64,000 nt of DNA from Albugo candida (lineage: Eukaryota; Oomycota; Peronosporomycetes; Albuginales), in contig JBDOQK010000065.1 in the NCBI GenBank assembly GCA_040437565.1, positions 123,000 to 186,999 on the forward strand, read 5' to 3'. Positions 10,702 through 20,855 of the stretch are shown here, piece by piece; positions within the stretch are counted from its first letter, which is position 1; each line of letters begins with the position of its first letter. A program made the position numbers and the translations under genes. Under the pieces are notes generated by a model. That model was not told the DNA's origin. It ran no database searches and was given only the letters and a program-made list of their open reading frames with translations.

Positions 10702-11877
10702 ATGGATGCAAAAGTTTGGATCGCGCAAATAAGCGTTGCCTTTTGCGTGACATACACTGTCAATTATGCAAAAAAACGCATCGCTCGACGCCGAATAAAA
10801 CACTCAACCACCCGCACACTTCATATTCCATCCATTCCGTCTGTAACTCCAATCGCATCCGCTCAAAAAGACGACTCTAATAGCGCTCCATTACAATCCG
10901 TCACTGTGCGCGTTCCCGCGACAACTGCCAATATGGGCCCGGGATTCGATACAATCGGAATGGCGCTGGACATATGGAATGAGATCAAAGTGGAGATACT
11001 GCGCAATTGCAGCGCAAACACTCCACAATTTCAGCTTTCGCATGAAGGCGAAGGCGCAGAAGAGCTCCCAACCAATGATTCCAATTTGATTATTGTGGGA
11101 TTTCGTGCGGCGTACAAAGCCGTTGACACGCCTCTGCCCTCACATGTGCGTATCCATTCGAAAAATCTCATTCCCTTTGCGCGCGGACTCGGCAGCAGCT
11201 CTGCTGGAATTGTTGGAGGTTTGCTTGCAGGATTGGCGCTCTCTGGAAAGCGCTTACCCGTACGAGGACAAGAAACACTGCTACAGCTAGCGTCTGAGAT
11301 CGAAGGACATCCTGATAATGTGGCGCCAGCTATCTACGGTGGACTTCAGCTTGGAATCTTTGCAGAGAATCGATGGTATTCTTCCAGGGTCCAAATTCCA
11401 GACGGCTTGCAGTGCGTCATGTTTATCCCCGACACTACTGGTCCCACAAGTATCGCTCGAGCCATTCTTCCCGGTACAGTGGAGCGTCAACAAGCTGTCT
11501 TTAACATTGGGAGAGCAGCGCTGCTGGTAAATGCATTTCGATCCGGAAACTTGGATGAGCTCAAATATGCGACCCAAGACAGTTTGCATCAGCCACAACG
11601 CGGTGAAACGCAATATCCGCATCTTGATCCGATGATCCAAGCCGCTCTATCCGCTGGAGCACATTGCTGCTTTCTCAGTGGAGCTGGTCCCACCGTTCTG
11701 GCGATCACAAGCGGTCGATCAGGAGATATATTCACACAAAAACTCGGTGAACGACAGGAAAGACAGGTTGCTGACGCCATGCGCGGAATTGCCGCTTCAA
11801 TGAAAATTTCCGGATGTGTAGTTATCACTAATCCCGAACACAACGGTGCAGGCATTTCCGACTTGGTTCGAGCGTAA
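10702..11877 (+). CDS. thrB: Homoserine kinase with N-terminal hydrophobic extension
   Basis: This GHMP-superfamily kinase phosphorylates homoserine on the way to threonine. The domain starts near residue 70 (VRVPATTANMGPGFDTIG). The ATP-binding glycine loop is FARGLGSSSAG (about residues 158-168), and SEIEGHPDNVAPA is the characteristic following motif. A late GAGPT segment closes the fold. The enzyme is usually 300-330 residues; this one has 391 because of ~65 extra N-terminal residues, with a hydrophobic stretch (about residues 6-22, IAQISVAFCVTYTVNYA) followed by KKRIARRR. That suggests a membrane anchor or organelle-targeting leader. It converges with the START-FYVE-FIST gene, 38 bp between stops. 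Confidence 0.9.
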   Translation: MDAKVWIAQISVAFCVTYTVNYAKKRIARRRIKHSTTRTLHIPSIPSVTPIASAQKDDSNSAPLQSVTVRVPATTANMGPGFDTIGMALDIWNEIKVEILRNCSANTPQFQLSHEGEGAEELPTNDSNLIIVGFRAAYKAVDTPLPSHVRIHSKNLIPFARGLGSSSAGIVGGLLAGLALSGKRLPVRGQETLLQLASEIEGHPDNVAPAIYGGLQLGIFAENRWYSSRVQIPDGLQCVMFIPDTTGPTSIARAILPGTVERQQAVFNIGRAALLVNAFRSGNLDELKYATQDSLHQPQRGETQYPHLDPMIQAALSAGAHCCFLSGAGPTVLAITSGRSGDIFTQKLGERQERQVADAMRGIAASMKISGCVVITNPEHNGAGISDLVRA

Positions 11878-11915
11878 TGTAGCGAAATGCCATTATCCGA
11901 AGATTGGTCTCATTC

Positions 11916-14786
11916 TCATTCTTGGCTTCTCTTCCTTATATTTGTGAATAGCACGGCTGTTATCATCCCATTCGCGTGCATGGATTCCTGACCACACAAT
12001 AGAAGGCCTTGCTGACCGTCCGAGGATGTTCCCATGATCGCTGCCGACTGAAAATGCTTCCTAATGGCCTTGGCAATCGGCTTGATCCTTCCATTCATCA
12101 AGCGAGGATAGTTGCTGCTTATGCTCATCACGCATCCGACAATATCATCGCGATCCAGACGATGAGCCCCCACGTGCATCATTTCTGTAAAGCCTCCGAT
12201 AATTTGGTCGGGAATTCTCTGAACATCTACTGTCATGAGACGCAAATGCTCGCCATTTCGTACTGGCGCATTGAGACACAATGCGAATTCTTCGTCAGCG
12301 CACTCGGGTTGAATGACTTGATACTTTGAAAACTGCGTGGTCGTATGCATACGATCTTCCTCGTCTTGTGTCAGTTGTTCGCGACAGAGAGGATAATGAA
12401 GCGGAACCACACTGCAGCTTGTGTCGTACTTGCACGGATCCCCCACAAAATCGTGCAAGAGATCATAACAGGCTTTGTTGAGCTCCAGGAGTGCGGGATT
12501 TCCATTCAAAGTATCGATTCTTTTGCCCGAGCAATGTGAGACAACCAGCGGCTTGACCGCGTCATGTTCATAGCATGTGAAGAAAGCATGCGCGATCTCC
12601 ACACTCGGAGAGCAAAATGCCATCGCGATCCCACGCTGTGTCACATTTCGATTGATTGATGTCCAGGAGCAGATTTGTGTGGCGTCATATTGTTTGGGTC
12701 CGTTTGGATGGTATACGCAGGCACAAAGTGCATCAGAAAGCGCGCTTGCTTCCGGGGTCACACTTTCCTGTTCGCTTTCGGAAATCGGTGCCGTTGCAAG
12801 ATCGGGGCATTGATTCGAACAATTTGGACAGGACACAGAACGACTGCGTACAGAGCATCCGGCGAGAAACGATAGAGTGGAATCCACCAAATCATTCGCA
12901 GTCTCCATGACAGCTGCTTCGTCGTTATAGCTTGTCTGCATCCAAATCAAATCGGCGGCCTCTCCATTACACACTTTGCCATATTCTTGTGCCAGGCATT
13001 TCTTGACTCCTTCAGAGACGGAATCCACGCCAAAATCAGCATTAATGACCGAATAAAAGCCTTCAGGGTCGTAAATACCCCATAATGCAAAGACCGGACC
13101 CTGGGGCACTGCATTTTTATGTGTGAAAATTCCATCACTGGAGCTTCCTCCCATAAATAACGTCTCATTTGGAACCGATTGTTTCAATTGCTCGTATATT
13201 ATGAGACCATCATGAGCGAGTGAATACGATACGATCATCAAATGAGGAGCTTTGTTATTCAGGTCCTGACAAAGCATCGAATAGGCTGAGTGAACCGCTA
13301 TTGCCGCATCCGGGTCATAAGATAAAGCGCTTGCAATTCGAATCGATGAATCCGTATCGACTGGTTGCTTCGATTTGTTTTCCAAGAGCACATGTTCCTT
13401 AGAGGCTGATGTCGAAGTAAGTGAAACTTCTCTCTCTGGTGCTTGACGGATGAATTGGTCCCTCGAGCTTGCGTCTTGGGCCTCCGGCATGTTGCTAGTA
13501 TGAAGACGTACTTTGGAAAGACAAAGCAAACAAAGCCGAACTGGCTGCTCACAATATGTCCATTTCTCGCCACAACGATTGCAAATAGCTCTAGAACAAC
13601 TTCTGCAATGCTTTCGAAGCTTGAGAATGGAAAAGGTTGAGTGGCAAAATGAGCAATGTGATGCTTTTTTCCTTGATGCTGAACAGATTTCTGGTGCTGT
13701 TTGTAAATCAAACTGATCCAAATCGATATCGTACGACCCAAACCGCTGTTTTCGATACGAATTTTCAGGAAAAGCCTGACTCCAATCGCTACAGATAACC
13801 GTACTGTCCGAAGCGGTTCTCTTTAGAATTTCACGGCCAATCTGATCGCGGATGTTACTTAGCCGATTTGCGTACGCAATCGCTACTTCCTGTGCCATTT
13901 CTTCGTGCAATGGACTCGGAAAATCAATTGTCACAGAGCATATGACATGACATGAATTTGGGTTTTTCTCAGATGGGAGAACAAGATGGAAGCCATTTTG
14001 TACGACTGAACGTTTACAGTTGTTAATAAAACCAGTGAGAAGATTCTGTTCTGCGAGAGAGAGAGTGGAAATCACTCTACTGGTCAAGTTATCGCTCAAC
14101 GAGTGAAAGTACTGAAAACCAATTGGAATTGGATCAGTTGATAGCGTTGCGTATTCCATAAAACAGAGATCGACTGGCTCAGGTGACAAACTCTGTATTC
14201 GATGAGCCTGCCACTTTATAGTCGTTCGAGGGAATTTTGTATCGTTTGAGGAAGATAGAGATTTCAGAACTGAGGCCTGCAAGCATCCTGGAAAGACTTG
14301 TGATTCCAGCTTCTGATACGCTTCAGAACCGTTTGGAGCCAGGAATTCCACCATCTCCGTTACATTTGCGTTCATATCACACGAAATTCTAAAAATTAAA
14401 TTATTTTGCGAGTTTGGCAGTGCTCTCTGATAGATTTCCACGTCTTTGACCTTTGTCATATAAGTCCATCGTCCGCGTACATCTTCTGCTTTTGTGAGCC
14501 TTTGAGCTGATACCCTCAGCTTTTCAATCAATTTAAAAGCGTAAGTAGCATCCTCCACATCACCAATCAATTTGGCTGAGCAACTCGATAGAGCGTTCGC
14601 AATGGCATGGAATTCCTCAATATTTCTTAATGTGGTTTTATGATAGGCTTGAGCCACGCGTTGTGTTTTATATTGAAAGAAGGATTTTGTGGGGTTTCGT
14701 CCATCGATATTTCTTGATTGAGTACCACATTTAAGTATTTCAAATGCTGCTGTATTAGTTTTAGTGTAAGACTTCATCCACTTCAC
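11916..14786 (-). CDS. START-like / FYVE-type zinc finger / FIST fusion protein
   Basis: The product has 956 residues in one exon. About residues 60-350 resemble the START-like lipid-binding region of oomycete FYVE proteins. Residues ~370-425 form a FYVE-type finger with paired Cys (CSFCHSTF, RKHCRSCSRAICNRC, CLLC), including the basic RKHCRSC patch that in this family contacts phosphatidylinositol 3-phosphate. Residues ~490-690 match FIST-N (LMIVSYSLAHDGLI then MGGSSSDGIFT) and ~780-950 match FIST-C (YPLCRE, GFTEMMHVG, IMGTSSDGQQG). FIST is a sensory, probably small-ligand-binding domain best known from prokaryotes. A role at endosomal membranes with ligand sensing is inference. It is adjacent to, and on the same strand as, a START/FYVE paralogue. 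Confidence 0.8.
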   Translation of the reverse strand: MKWMKSYTKTNTAAFEILKCGTQSRNIDGRNPTKSFFQYKTQRVAQAYHKTTLRNIEEFHAIANALSSCSAKLIGDVEDATYAFKLIEKLRVSAQRLTKAEDVRGRWTYMTKVKDVEIYQRALPNSQNNLIFRISCDMNANVTEMVEFLAPNGSEAYQKLESQVFPGCLQASVLKSLSSSNDTKFPRTTIKWQAHRIQSLSPEPVDLCFMEYATLSTDPIPIGFQYFHSLSDNLTSRVISTLSLAEQNLLTGFINNCKRSVVQNGFHLVLPSEKNPNSCHVICSVTIDFPSPLHEEMAQEVAIAYANRLSNIRDQIGREILKRTASDSTVICSDWSQAFPENSYRKQRFGSYDIDLDQFDLQTAPEICSASRKKASHCSFCHSTFSILKLRKHCRSCSRAICNRCGEKWTYCEQPVRLCLLCLSKVRLHTSNMPEAQDASSRDQFIRQAPEREVSLTSTSASKEHVLLENKSKQPVDTDSSIRIASALSYDPDAAIAVHSAYSMLCQDLNNKAPHLMIVSYSLAHDGLIIYEQLKQSVPNETLFMGGSSSDGIFTHKNAVPQGPVFALWGIYDPEGFYSVINADFGVDSVSEGVKKCLAQEYGKVCNGEAADLIWMQTSYNDEAAVMETANDLVDSTLSFLAGCSVRSRSVSCPNCSNQCPDLATAPISESEQESVTPEASALSDALCACVYHPNGPKQYDATQICSWTSINRNVTQRGIAMAFCSPSVEIAHAFFTCYEHDAVKPLVVSHCSGKRIDTLNGNPALLELNKACYDLLHDFVGDPCKYDTSCSVVPLHYPLCREQLTQDEEDRMHTTTQFSKYQVIQPECADEEFALCLNAPVRNGEHLRLMTVDVQRIPDQIIGGFTEMMHVGAHRLDRDDIVGCVMSISSNYPRLMNGRIKPIAKAIRKHFQSAAIMGTSSDGQQGLLLCGQESMHANGMITAVLFTNIRKRSQE

Positions 14787-15029
14787 CCGTTCAGAACGTT
14801 TAATGTATCTATAAGAAAAGCGCTGGTAGTCGATTCGGGTTGATCAATGAGCCAAACCCATTTCGCGTGTGATCTCTATGACACTTCCATCAAAGTACGG
14901 AATCATACTTACGCAGACGGTCCATCGAGGTACCTCCTCACGGCCGATCAGAACACAAGTGATCGAATTCTGATGTATACTTTTTATATAGAAAGCGAGA
15001 TGCGAATTGGTAAATAAATCGTGTTCTAG

Positions 15030-17234
15030 TTAAAGCAGCTTAAGGTTGAAATTTGCGAGGTCTTTCTCCGAGTATTTATGATGAGCGCTGCTGTATTTCC
15101 AATCTTCCGATTGCGCGCGAGTTGATCGTTTGACGGTAGCGCAGGTCTTTAGAATAGCAGCTTCCTTCTCTGCCAAGAGAACAATTCTTGGTCCGAGTTG
15201 AGAAGACTCGAGTTTACCATCTTTAGCCGTCGCGGTAGGAGTAGCCTCTGCAGCCGTTTGACACCTCCTGATACCTACGACCAAATCGCCCATGGTTCTT
15301 GTCCTATCACGATTCCCAGCTTCGCAATCATGTCTTGCTGATGCTTCTGTGACCGGGTAGCTCGTCGATCTTGTCGAACCGCGCGCTAACATATCCTGTG
15401 GCGCAAGACACGAATCCCGAGAGCAACGATTCGCTGAAGTGCGTGACGATTCGTGAAGATCTCCAGTTTGGGTATGTCGCGGGGTGAATTGCATGCGAAC
15501 ACTAGAGCTGATCCTGGAAGCTGCATCACTTGCACTGGAAGGTCCAAAAAGATCACATAGGATACATTCCCGAAAACTTCCTCGAGCTGAGCCACCAGAA
15601 AGCTGTTTATTTTCCAGTACATTATCATCATCCAGGTACGATAGATCGTTTGTTGCGTGATTCCGGGGAAAGAACGTGATGCGTTCGGCAAAATTATAGC
15701 GCATACTGTTGGTGCAGGGATCATTCTTCAGCATGAGCATCGCTGAAGTCTTTCGAACGCAGCATTTCTGGCAGATGAATGAAGTGCATGTAATGCAGCG
15801 AATCTTTCTTCGCAGCATCGAAAAAGATGTGAGACAGATGGCACAGATCTGTGATTTCGAGGCTCCCGTACTTTTTCGACGAAATTGATTTCGTATCATA
15901 CTGGCTGCCGAGACAGATGGATCTAAACCAGCTTCTCGTATTTGTTCCTTCCACTGCTTTGAAAGCACCACACGTAATGACGCCATCTGATGAGCAAAAA
16001 AATCAAAAAACTCCAAGCTGAGTAGGTGACTCGATATTGGACGGATCTCTGGAATGTACACCCGACACGTCAGAATGACTTTACAAACGTTTGCATTCGA
16101 TGTTTCCTCAATCTTATAAAGCCAATCACGAATGTAATACATCAAACATGATTGCTGGGGTTTGTTTTTCTTCCTCATGGTAATTCTCGCACGAGCTTCC
16201 TGCAGATGTAGTTGTTTTTCATCAATTGATCGCCGATATACATAAGCTTTACGAAGAAGTTTCGTTCTCCGCTCACTGTTGCTTGAATGGCCAGAATCCA
16301 CCAAAGATGAATGCACCAAATCATCCATCAGTAATGCTCGATTTTTGTTTCTAGACCGCTCCACGTCTTGTGTTTGATGGACACTACTGACAGGGCTATT
16401 TTCTACACTGGAAACATTACTTATCGTTTTGTCACTTTCACCAAAACTTATTGAACTTTCGATAACTTCTTCTTTGGCATGTCTCAAAGTCTCGCGTGGA
16501 GCAGGTATTGTGCTCGCTTGTAATGAGACCGCCTTTTCTGGCACATCATAGCGAGCATATTCAGCATAACAGACCTCAAATATATCCCTGGTATTTTTCG
16601 AGAATTGTGATGCCAAATACTTCAAATTCATTCTCGGAAGGGCTTCACGAGGGTCCTTGTTCAATCGCGAATGACCACATATTTTCGTTGACGCAAAACC
16701 TTTGATAGTGTGCATGCTGATCCAATATTGTTCCCGAACATCCGCAGTTGACAGAATCTCGACAACAGTTTCAATGGACCCTGGAATTCGAGTACAGCCT
16801 CTGTATTCCTTCTCGTAACAACGTAAAACGTTGGGCTCAATATTTTCGACTTCCCTATTTCTACCAGTAACTTGGCCTTGGTTTCCAGCTTTAGCATTCA
16901 TGTCAAAGTGTCTCGTAGTAGTCGTTTTGAGGATTTCATCCTCGGAGGAGGGAATACGTTCATAAAGCCGTACACCATCAATCTCTTTCGATAATATATA
17001 CGCCTTCCGTGGGTCCTCGCTATTAACGCTCCGGATGGCTTTTTCAGCGTGCTTTTCAATAGTTTCCACATGTGTCGAATTTTGCGTTCCAGAGCCCCAT
17101 AAAAAGCGCTCGACGCTATTTTTGAATTCATCATTCGCTTTTATTGTGCGCGCGCATTGGACTGATTTCTGTGCGTCAAACTTTTGCGATCCACTTTGTG
17201 TGTGATTTCGTAATGATCGAAGCATTCTCCACAC
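15030..17234 (-). CDS. START/FYVE-like protein
   Basis: The product has 734 residues. The N-terminal ~390 residues align by eye with the neighbour's START-like region (TADVREQYWISMHTIKGF, EVCYAEYARYDVP). The middle is Ser-rich and low-complexity. Around residues 465-500 lies a Cys cluster (CAICLTSFSMLRRKIRC, CTSFICQKC) placed like a FYVE finger; the basic R-x-H-H-C-R signature is reduced to RRKIRCITC, so lipid binding may be lost. The C-terminal ~200 residues are disordered-looking and Ser/Arg/Thr-rich. Its upstream 1.4 kb recurs at 18328-19769 only because two contigs overlap by 2.4 kb. A tandem paralogue of the START-FYVE-FIST gene, without the FIST part. Confidence 0.7.
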   Translation of the reverse strand: MWRMLRSLRNHTQSGSQKFDAQKSVQCARTIKANDEFKNSVERFLWGSGTQNSTHVETIEKHAEKAIRSVNSEDPRKAYILSKEIDGVRLYERIPSSEDEILKTTTTRHFDMNAKAGNQGQVTGRNREVENIEPNVLRCYEKEYRGCTRIPGSIETVVEILSTADVREQYWISMHTIKGFASTKICGHSRLNKDPREALPRMNLKYLASQFSKNTRDIFEVCYAEYARYDVPEKAVSLQASTIPAPRETLRHAKEEVIESSISFGESDKTISNVSSVENSPVSSVHQTQDVERSRNKNRALLMDDLVHSSLVDSGHSSNSERRTKLLRKAYVYRRSIDEKQLHLQEARARITMRKKNKPQQSCLMYYIRDWLYKIEETSNANVCKVILTCRVYIPEIRPISSHLLSLEFFDFFAHQMASLRVVLSKQWKEQIREAGLDPSVSAASMIRNQFRRKSTGASKSQICAICLTSFSMLRRKIRCITCTSFICQKCCVRKTSAMLMLKNDPCTNSMRYNFAERITFFPRNHATNDLSYLDDDNVLENKQLSGGSARGSFRECILCDLFGPSSASDAASRISSSVRMQFTPRHTQTGDLHESSRTSANRCSRDSCLAPQDMLARGSTRSTSYPVTEASARHDCEAGNRDRTRTMGDLVVGIRRCQTAAEATPTATAKDGKLESSQLGPRIVLLAEKEAAILKTCATVKRSTRAQSEDWKYSSAHHKYSEKDLANFNLKLL

Positions 17235-18125
17235 ACGCTTTATTTATCTGCGAATTGGTCAACAACAACAAAGCTATCGTACTGAGCACTCGATTGTTGA
17301 TTATTAGCAAAGGCAAAGGAGTTGGATCGGTCGAATAATTCAACCCCCTTTGTTACACTATACCGAAGGTGCAGATGCAAAGAGTACAATTTCGTGGAAT
17401 CGGTTCAGTCTGTTTTTTTCCGTCCCTAATCTCTACCCGTAAAAATTGTTGAATTATCGAACATGACGATACTGGATTTTATAGTGAAAGAAAGACGTGT
17501 TTTCATTCTCGTAGCAGGGTAAGGTGGAGTGAGACACACACAGAAAGCCTTACAGTTTCAGCAAGTTGTGGTCACTGATATAAAGCAAGTGTAATCGCTT
17601 TGTACAAATTGATCAAATGTGTGAGCTAGCCACAATATAGTAGTACAATGACTAGTGCGACTTTACAAGGCTTCAATTTAGATGCGTCAGCAACCAAGCC
17701 AGAAACGCCATTGTGCACAGCTGGAGGACAATGTAGGAGGTAAAATGACAAATGACGCTTTCTTCCCATTGATTCGACTAGACGAGAATTAGTGCAAGTC
17801 ATACACACCAACGTCACACAAACACTATTTAAGCTTCGTTTATTTGGCGGGATCTAACAAGTTGTCAATGAAACTACGCCATTCCCGATATGTCATGGCT
17901 CAATCTTAGGGATAAGGAGGTACAAAACATATGAATGTAGATGCGTGATGTACATGGCTTAGCTGTACGCATGCCCTATGAAATAGTATGATAGTTGAGT
18001 TACTCATCGGTCCATTCGATACCCAAAAAGCTTGAAAAAGCGTCCCTTGCAAGCGCATGGACTAAATCCGCATTGTAACTCCTAATAATATTATATTTGG
18101 TTATCGAATCCGCAGGTTGAATTAG
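17235..18125. other. Non-coding upstream region of the START/FYVE gene
   Basis: About 0.9 kb without a convincing gene. A 63-codon minus-strand reading at 17626-17817 has no protein-like features. The whole stretch is repeated at 19770-20660. Confidence 0.5.
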
Positions 18126-18227
18126 CTAGCAACTGAACGGGATGCGCACATGTCTTGATTTTTGGAAAGCGTTCTCAACCATTTCTTTATCTAAATCCCC
18201 TTCTAGCACATTCAAGACTTGCAAAGA

Positions 18228-18327
18228 NNNNNNNNNNNNNNNNNNNNNNNNNNNNNNNNNNNNNNNNNNNNNNNNNNNNNNNNNNNNNNNNNNNNNNNNN
18301 NNNNNNNNNNNNNNNNNNNNNNNNNNN
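18228..18327. other. Assembly gap 6 (100 N), 2.4-kb overlapping flanks
   Basis: 15793-18227 is repeated at 18328-20762 (2435 bp). I saw one mismatch (T at 18176 region versus C 2535 bp later), changing a Lys to Glu in a possible minus-strand exon. This is contig overlap or two alleles, not a second START gene. Confidence 0.9.
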
Positions 18328-19769
18328 ATGCAGCGAATCTTTCTTCGCAGCATCGAAAAAGATGTGAGACAGATGGCACAGATCTGTGATTTCGAGGCTC
18401 CCGTACTTTTTCGACGAAATTGATTTCGTATCATACTGGCTGCCGAGACAGATGGATCTAAACCAGCTTCTCGTATTTGTTCCTTCCACTGCTTTGAAAG
18501 CACCACACGTAATGACGCCATCTGATGAGCAAAAAAATCAAAAAACTCCAAGCTGAGTAGGTGACTCGATATTGGACGGATCTCTGGAATGTACACCCGA
18601 CACGTCAGAATGACTTTACAAACGTTTGCATTCGATGTTTCCTCAATCTTATAAAGCCAATCACGAATGTAATACATCAAACATGATTGCTGGGGTTTGT
18701 TTTTCTTCCTCATGGTAATTCTCGCACGAGCTTCCTGCAGATGTAGTTGTTTTTCATCAATTGATCGCCGATATACATAAGCTTTACGAAGAAGTTTCGT
18801 TCTCCGCTCACTGTTGCTTGAATGGCCAGAATCCACCAAAGATGAATGCACCAAATCATCCATCAGTAATGCTCGATTTTTGTTTCTAGACCGCTCCACG
18901 TCTTGTGTTTGATGGACACTACTGACAGGGCTATTTTCTACACTGGAAACATTACTTATCGTTTTGTCACTTTCACCAAAACTTATTGAACTTTCGATAA
19001 CTTCTTCTTTGGCATGTCTCAAAGTCTCGCGTGGAGCAGGTATTGTGCTCGCTTGTAATGAGACCGCCTTTTCTGGCACATCATAGCGAGCATATTCAGC
19101 ATAACAGACCTCAAATATATCCCTGGTATTTTTCGAGAATTGTGATGCCAAATACTTCAAATTCATTCTCGGAAGGGCTTCACGAGGGTCCTTGTTCAAT
19201 CGCGAATGACCACATATTTTCGTTGACGCAAAACCTTTGATAGTGTGCATGCTGATCCAATATTGTTCCCGAACATCCGCAGTTGACAGAATCTCGACAA
19301 CAGTTTCAATGGACCCTGGAATTCGAGTACAGCCTCTGTATTCCTTCTCGTAACAACGTAAAACGTTGGGCTCAATATTTTCGACTTCCCTATTTCTACC
19401 AGTAACTTGGCCTTGGTTTCCAGCTTTAGCATTCATGTCAAAGTGTCTCGTAGTAGTCGTTTTGAGGATTTCATCCTCGGAGGAGGGAATACGTTCATAA
19501 AGCCGTACACCATCAATCTCTTTCGATAATATATACGCCTTCCGTGGGTCCTCGCTATTAACGCTCCGGATGGCTTTTTCAGCGTGCTTTTCAATAGTTT
19601 CCACATGTGTCGAATTTTGCGTTCCAGAGCCCCATAAAAAGCGCTCGACGCTATTTTTGAATTCATCATTCGCTTTTATTGTGCGCGCGCATTGGACTGA
19701 TTTCTGTGCGTCAAACTTTTGCGATCCACTTTGTGTGTGATTTCGTAATGATCGAAGCATTCTCCACAC
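18328..19769 (-). pseudogene. Apparent second START/FYVE copy (assembly duplicate)
   Basis: This block repeats the first ~480 codons of the gene at 15030-17234 and then runs into the gap. It should not be counted as a gene: the identity extends equally through the non-coding flank to 20762. Confidence 0.85.
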
Positions 19770-20660
19770 ACGCTTTATTTATCTGCGAATTGGTCAACAA
19801 CAACAAAGCTATCGTACTGAGCACTCGATTGTTGATTATTAGCAAAGGCAAAGGAGTTGGATCGGTCGAATAATTCAACCCCCTTTGTTACACTATACCG
19901 AAGGTGCAGATGCAAAGAGTACAATTTCGTGGAATCGGTTCAGTCTGTTTTTTTCCGTCCCTAATCTCTACCCGTAAAAATTGTTGAATTATCGAACATG
20001 ACGATACTGGATTTTATAGTGAAAGAAAGACGTGTTTTCATTCTCGTAGCAGGGTAAGGTGGAGTGAGACACACACAGAAAGCCTTACAGTTTCAGCAAG
20101 TTGTGGTCACTGATATAAAGCAAGTGTAATCGCTTTGTACAAATTGATCAAATGTGTGAGCTAGCCACAATATAGTAGTACAATGACTAGTGCGACTTTA
20201 CAAGGCTTCAATTTAGATGCGTCAGCAACCAAGCCAGAAACGCCATTGTGCACAGCTGGAGGACAATGTAGGAGGTAAAATGACAAATGACGCTTTCTTC
20301 CCATTGATTCGACTAGACGAGAATTAGTGCAAGTCATACACACCAACGTCACACAAACACTATTTAAGCTTCGTTTATTTGGCGGGATCTAACAAGTTGT
20401 CAATGAAACTACGCCATTCCCGATATGTCATGGCTCAATCTTAGGGATAAGGAGGTACAAAACATATGAATGTAGATGCGTGATGTACATGGCTTAGCTG
20501 TACGCATGCCCTATGAAATAGTATGATAGTTGAGTTACTCATCGGTCCATTCGATACCCAAAAAGCTTGAAAAAGCGTCCCTTGCAAGCGCATGGACTAA
20601 ATCCGCATTGTAACTCCTAATAATATTATATTTGGTTATCGAATCCGCAGGTTGAATTAG

Positions 20661-20849
20661 CTAGCAACTGAACGGGATGCGCACATGTCTTGATTCTTGG
20701 AAAGCGTTCTCAACCATTTCTTTATCTAAATCCCCTTCTAGCACATTCAAGACTTGCAAAGAACCGTCATCACTACAACGAATTGAGCGTGAGGATACAA
20801 GTGGAAGACAAGACGGAGCGGATGGAGGCGGATGCAAACTTCGACTTGT
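20661..20849 (-). CDS. Possible terminal exon of an unrecognised gene
   Basis: On the minus strand an acceptor-like CTGTAG at 20850-20855 is followed by 63 in-phase codons to a stop, including SLQVLNVLEGDLDKEMVENA, which looks like a helical protein tail. An upstream GTAAGAT is present near 20938, but I could not join a convincing preceding exon. The 3' part also occurs at 18126-18227 through contig overlap. No family recognised. Confidence 0.25.
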   Translation of the reverse strand, partial: TSRSLHPPPSAPSCLPLVSSRSIRCSDDGSLQVLNVLEGDLDKEMVENAFQESRHVRIPFSC

Positions 20850-20855
20850 CTACAG

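Noticed and set aside
18328..20762. A second START/FYVE gene
   Set aside because: Identity to 15793-18227 continues unchanged through non-coding DNA and ends exactly at a 100-N gap; this is contig overlap.
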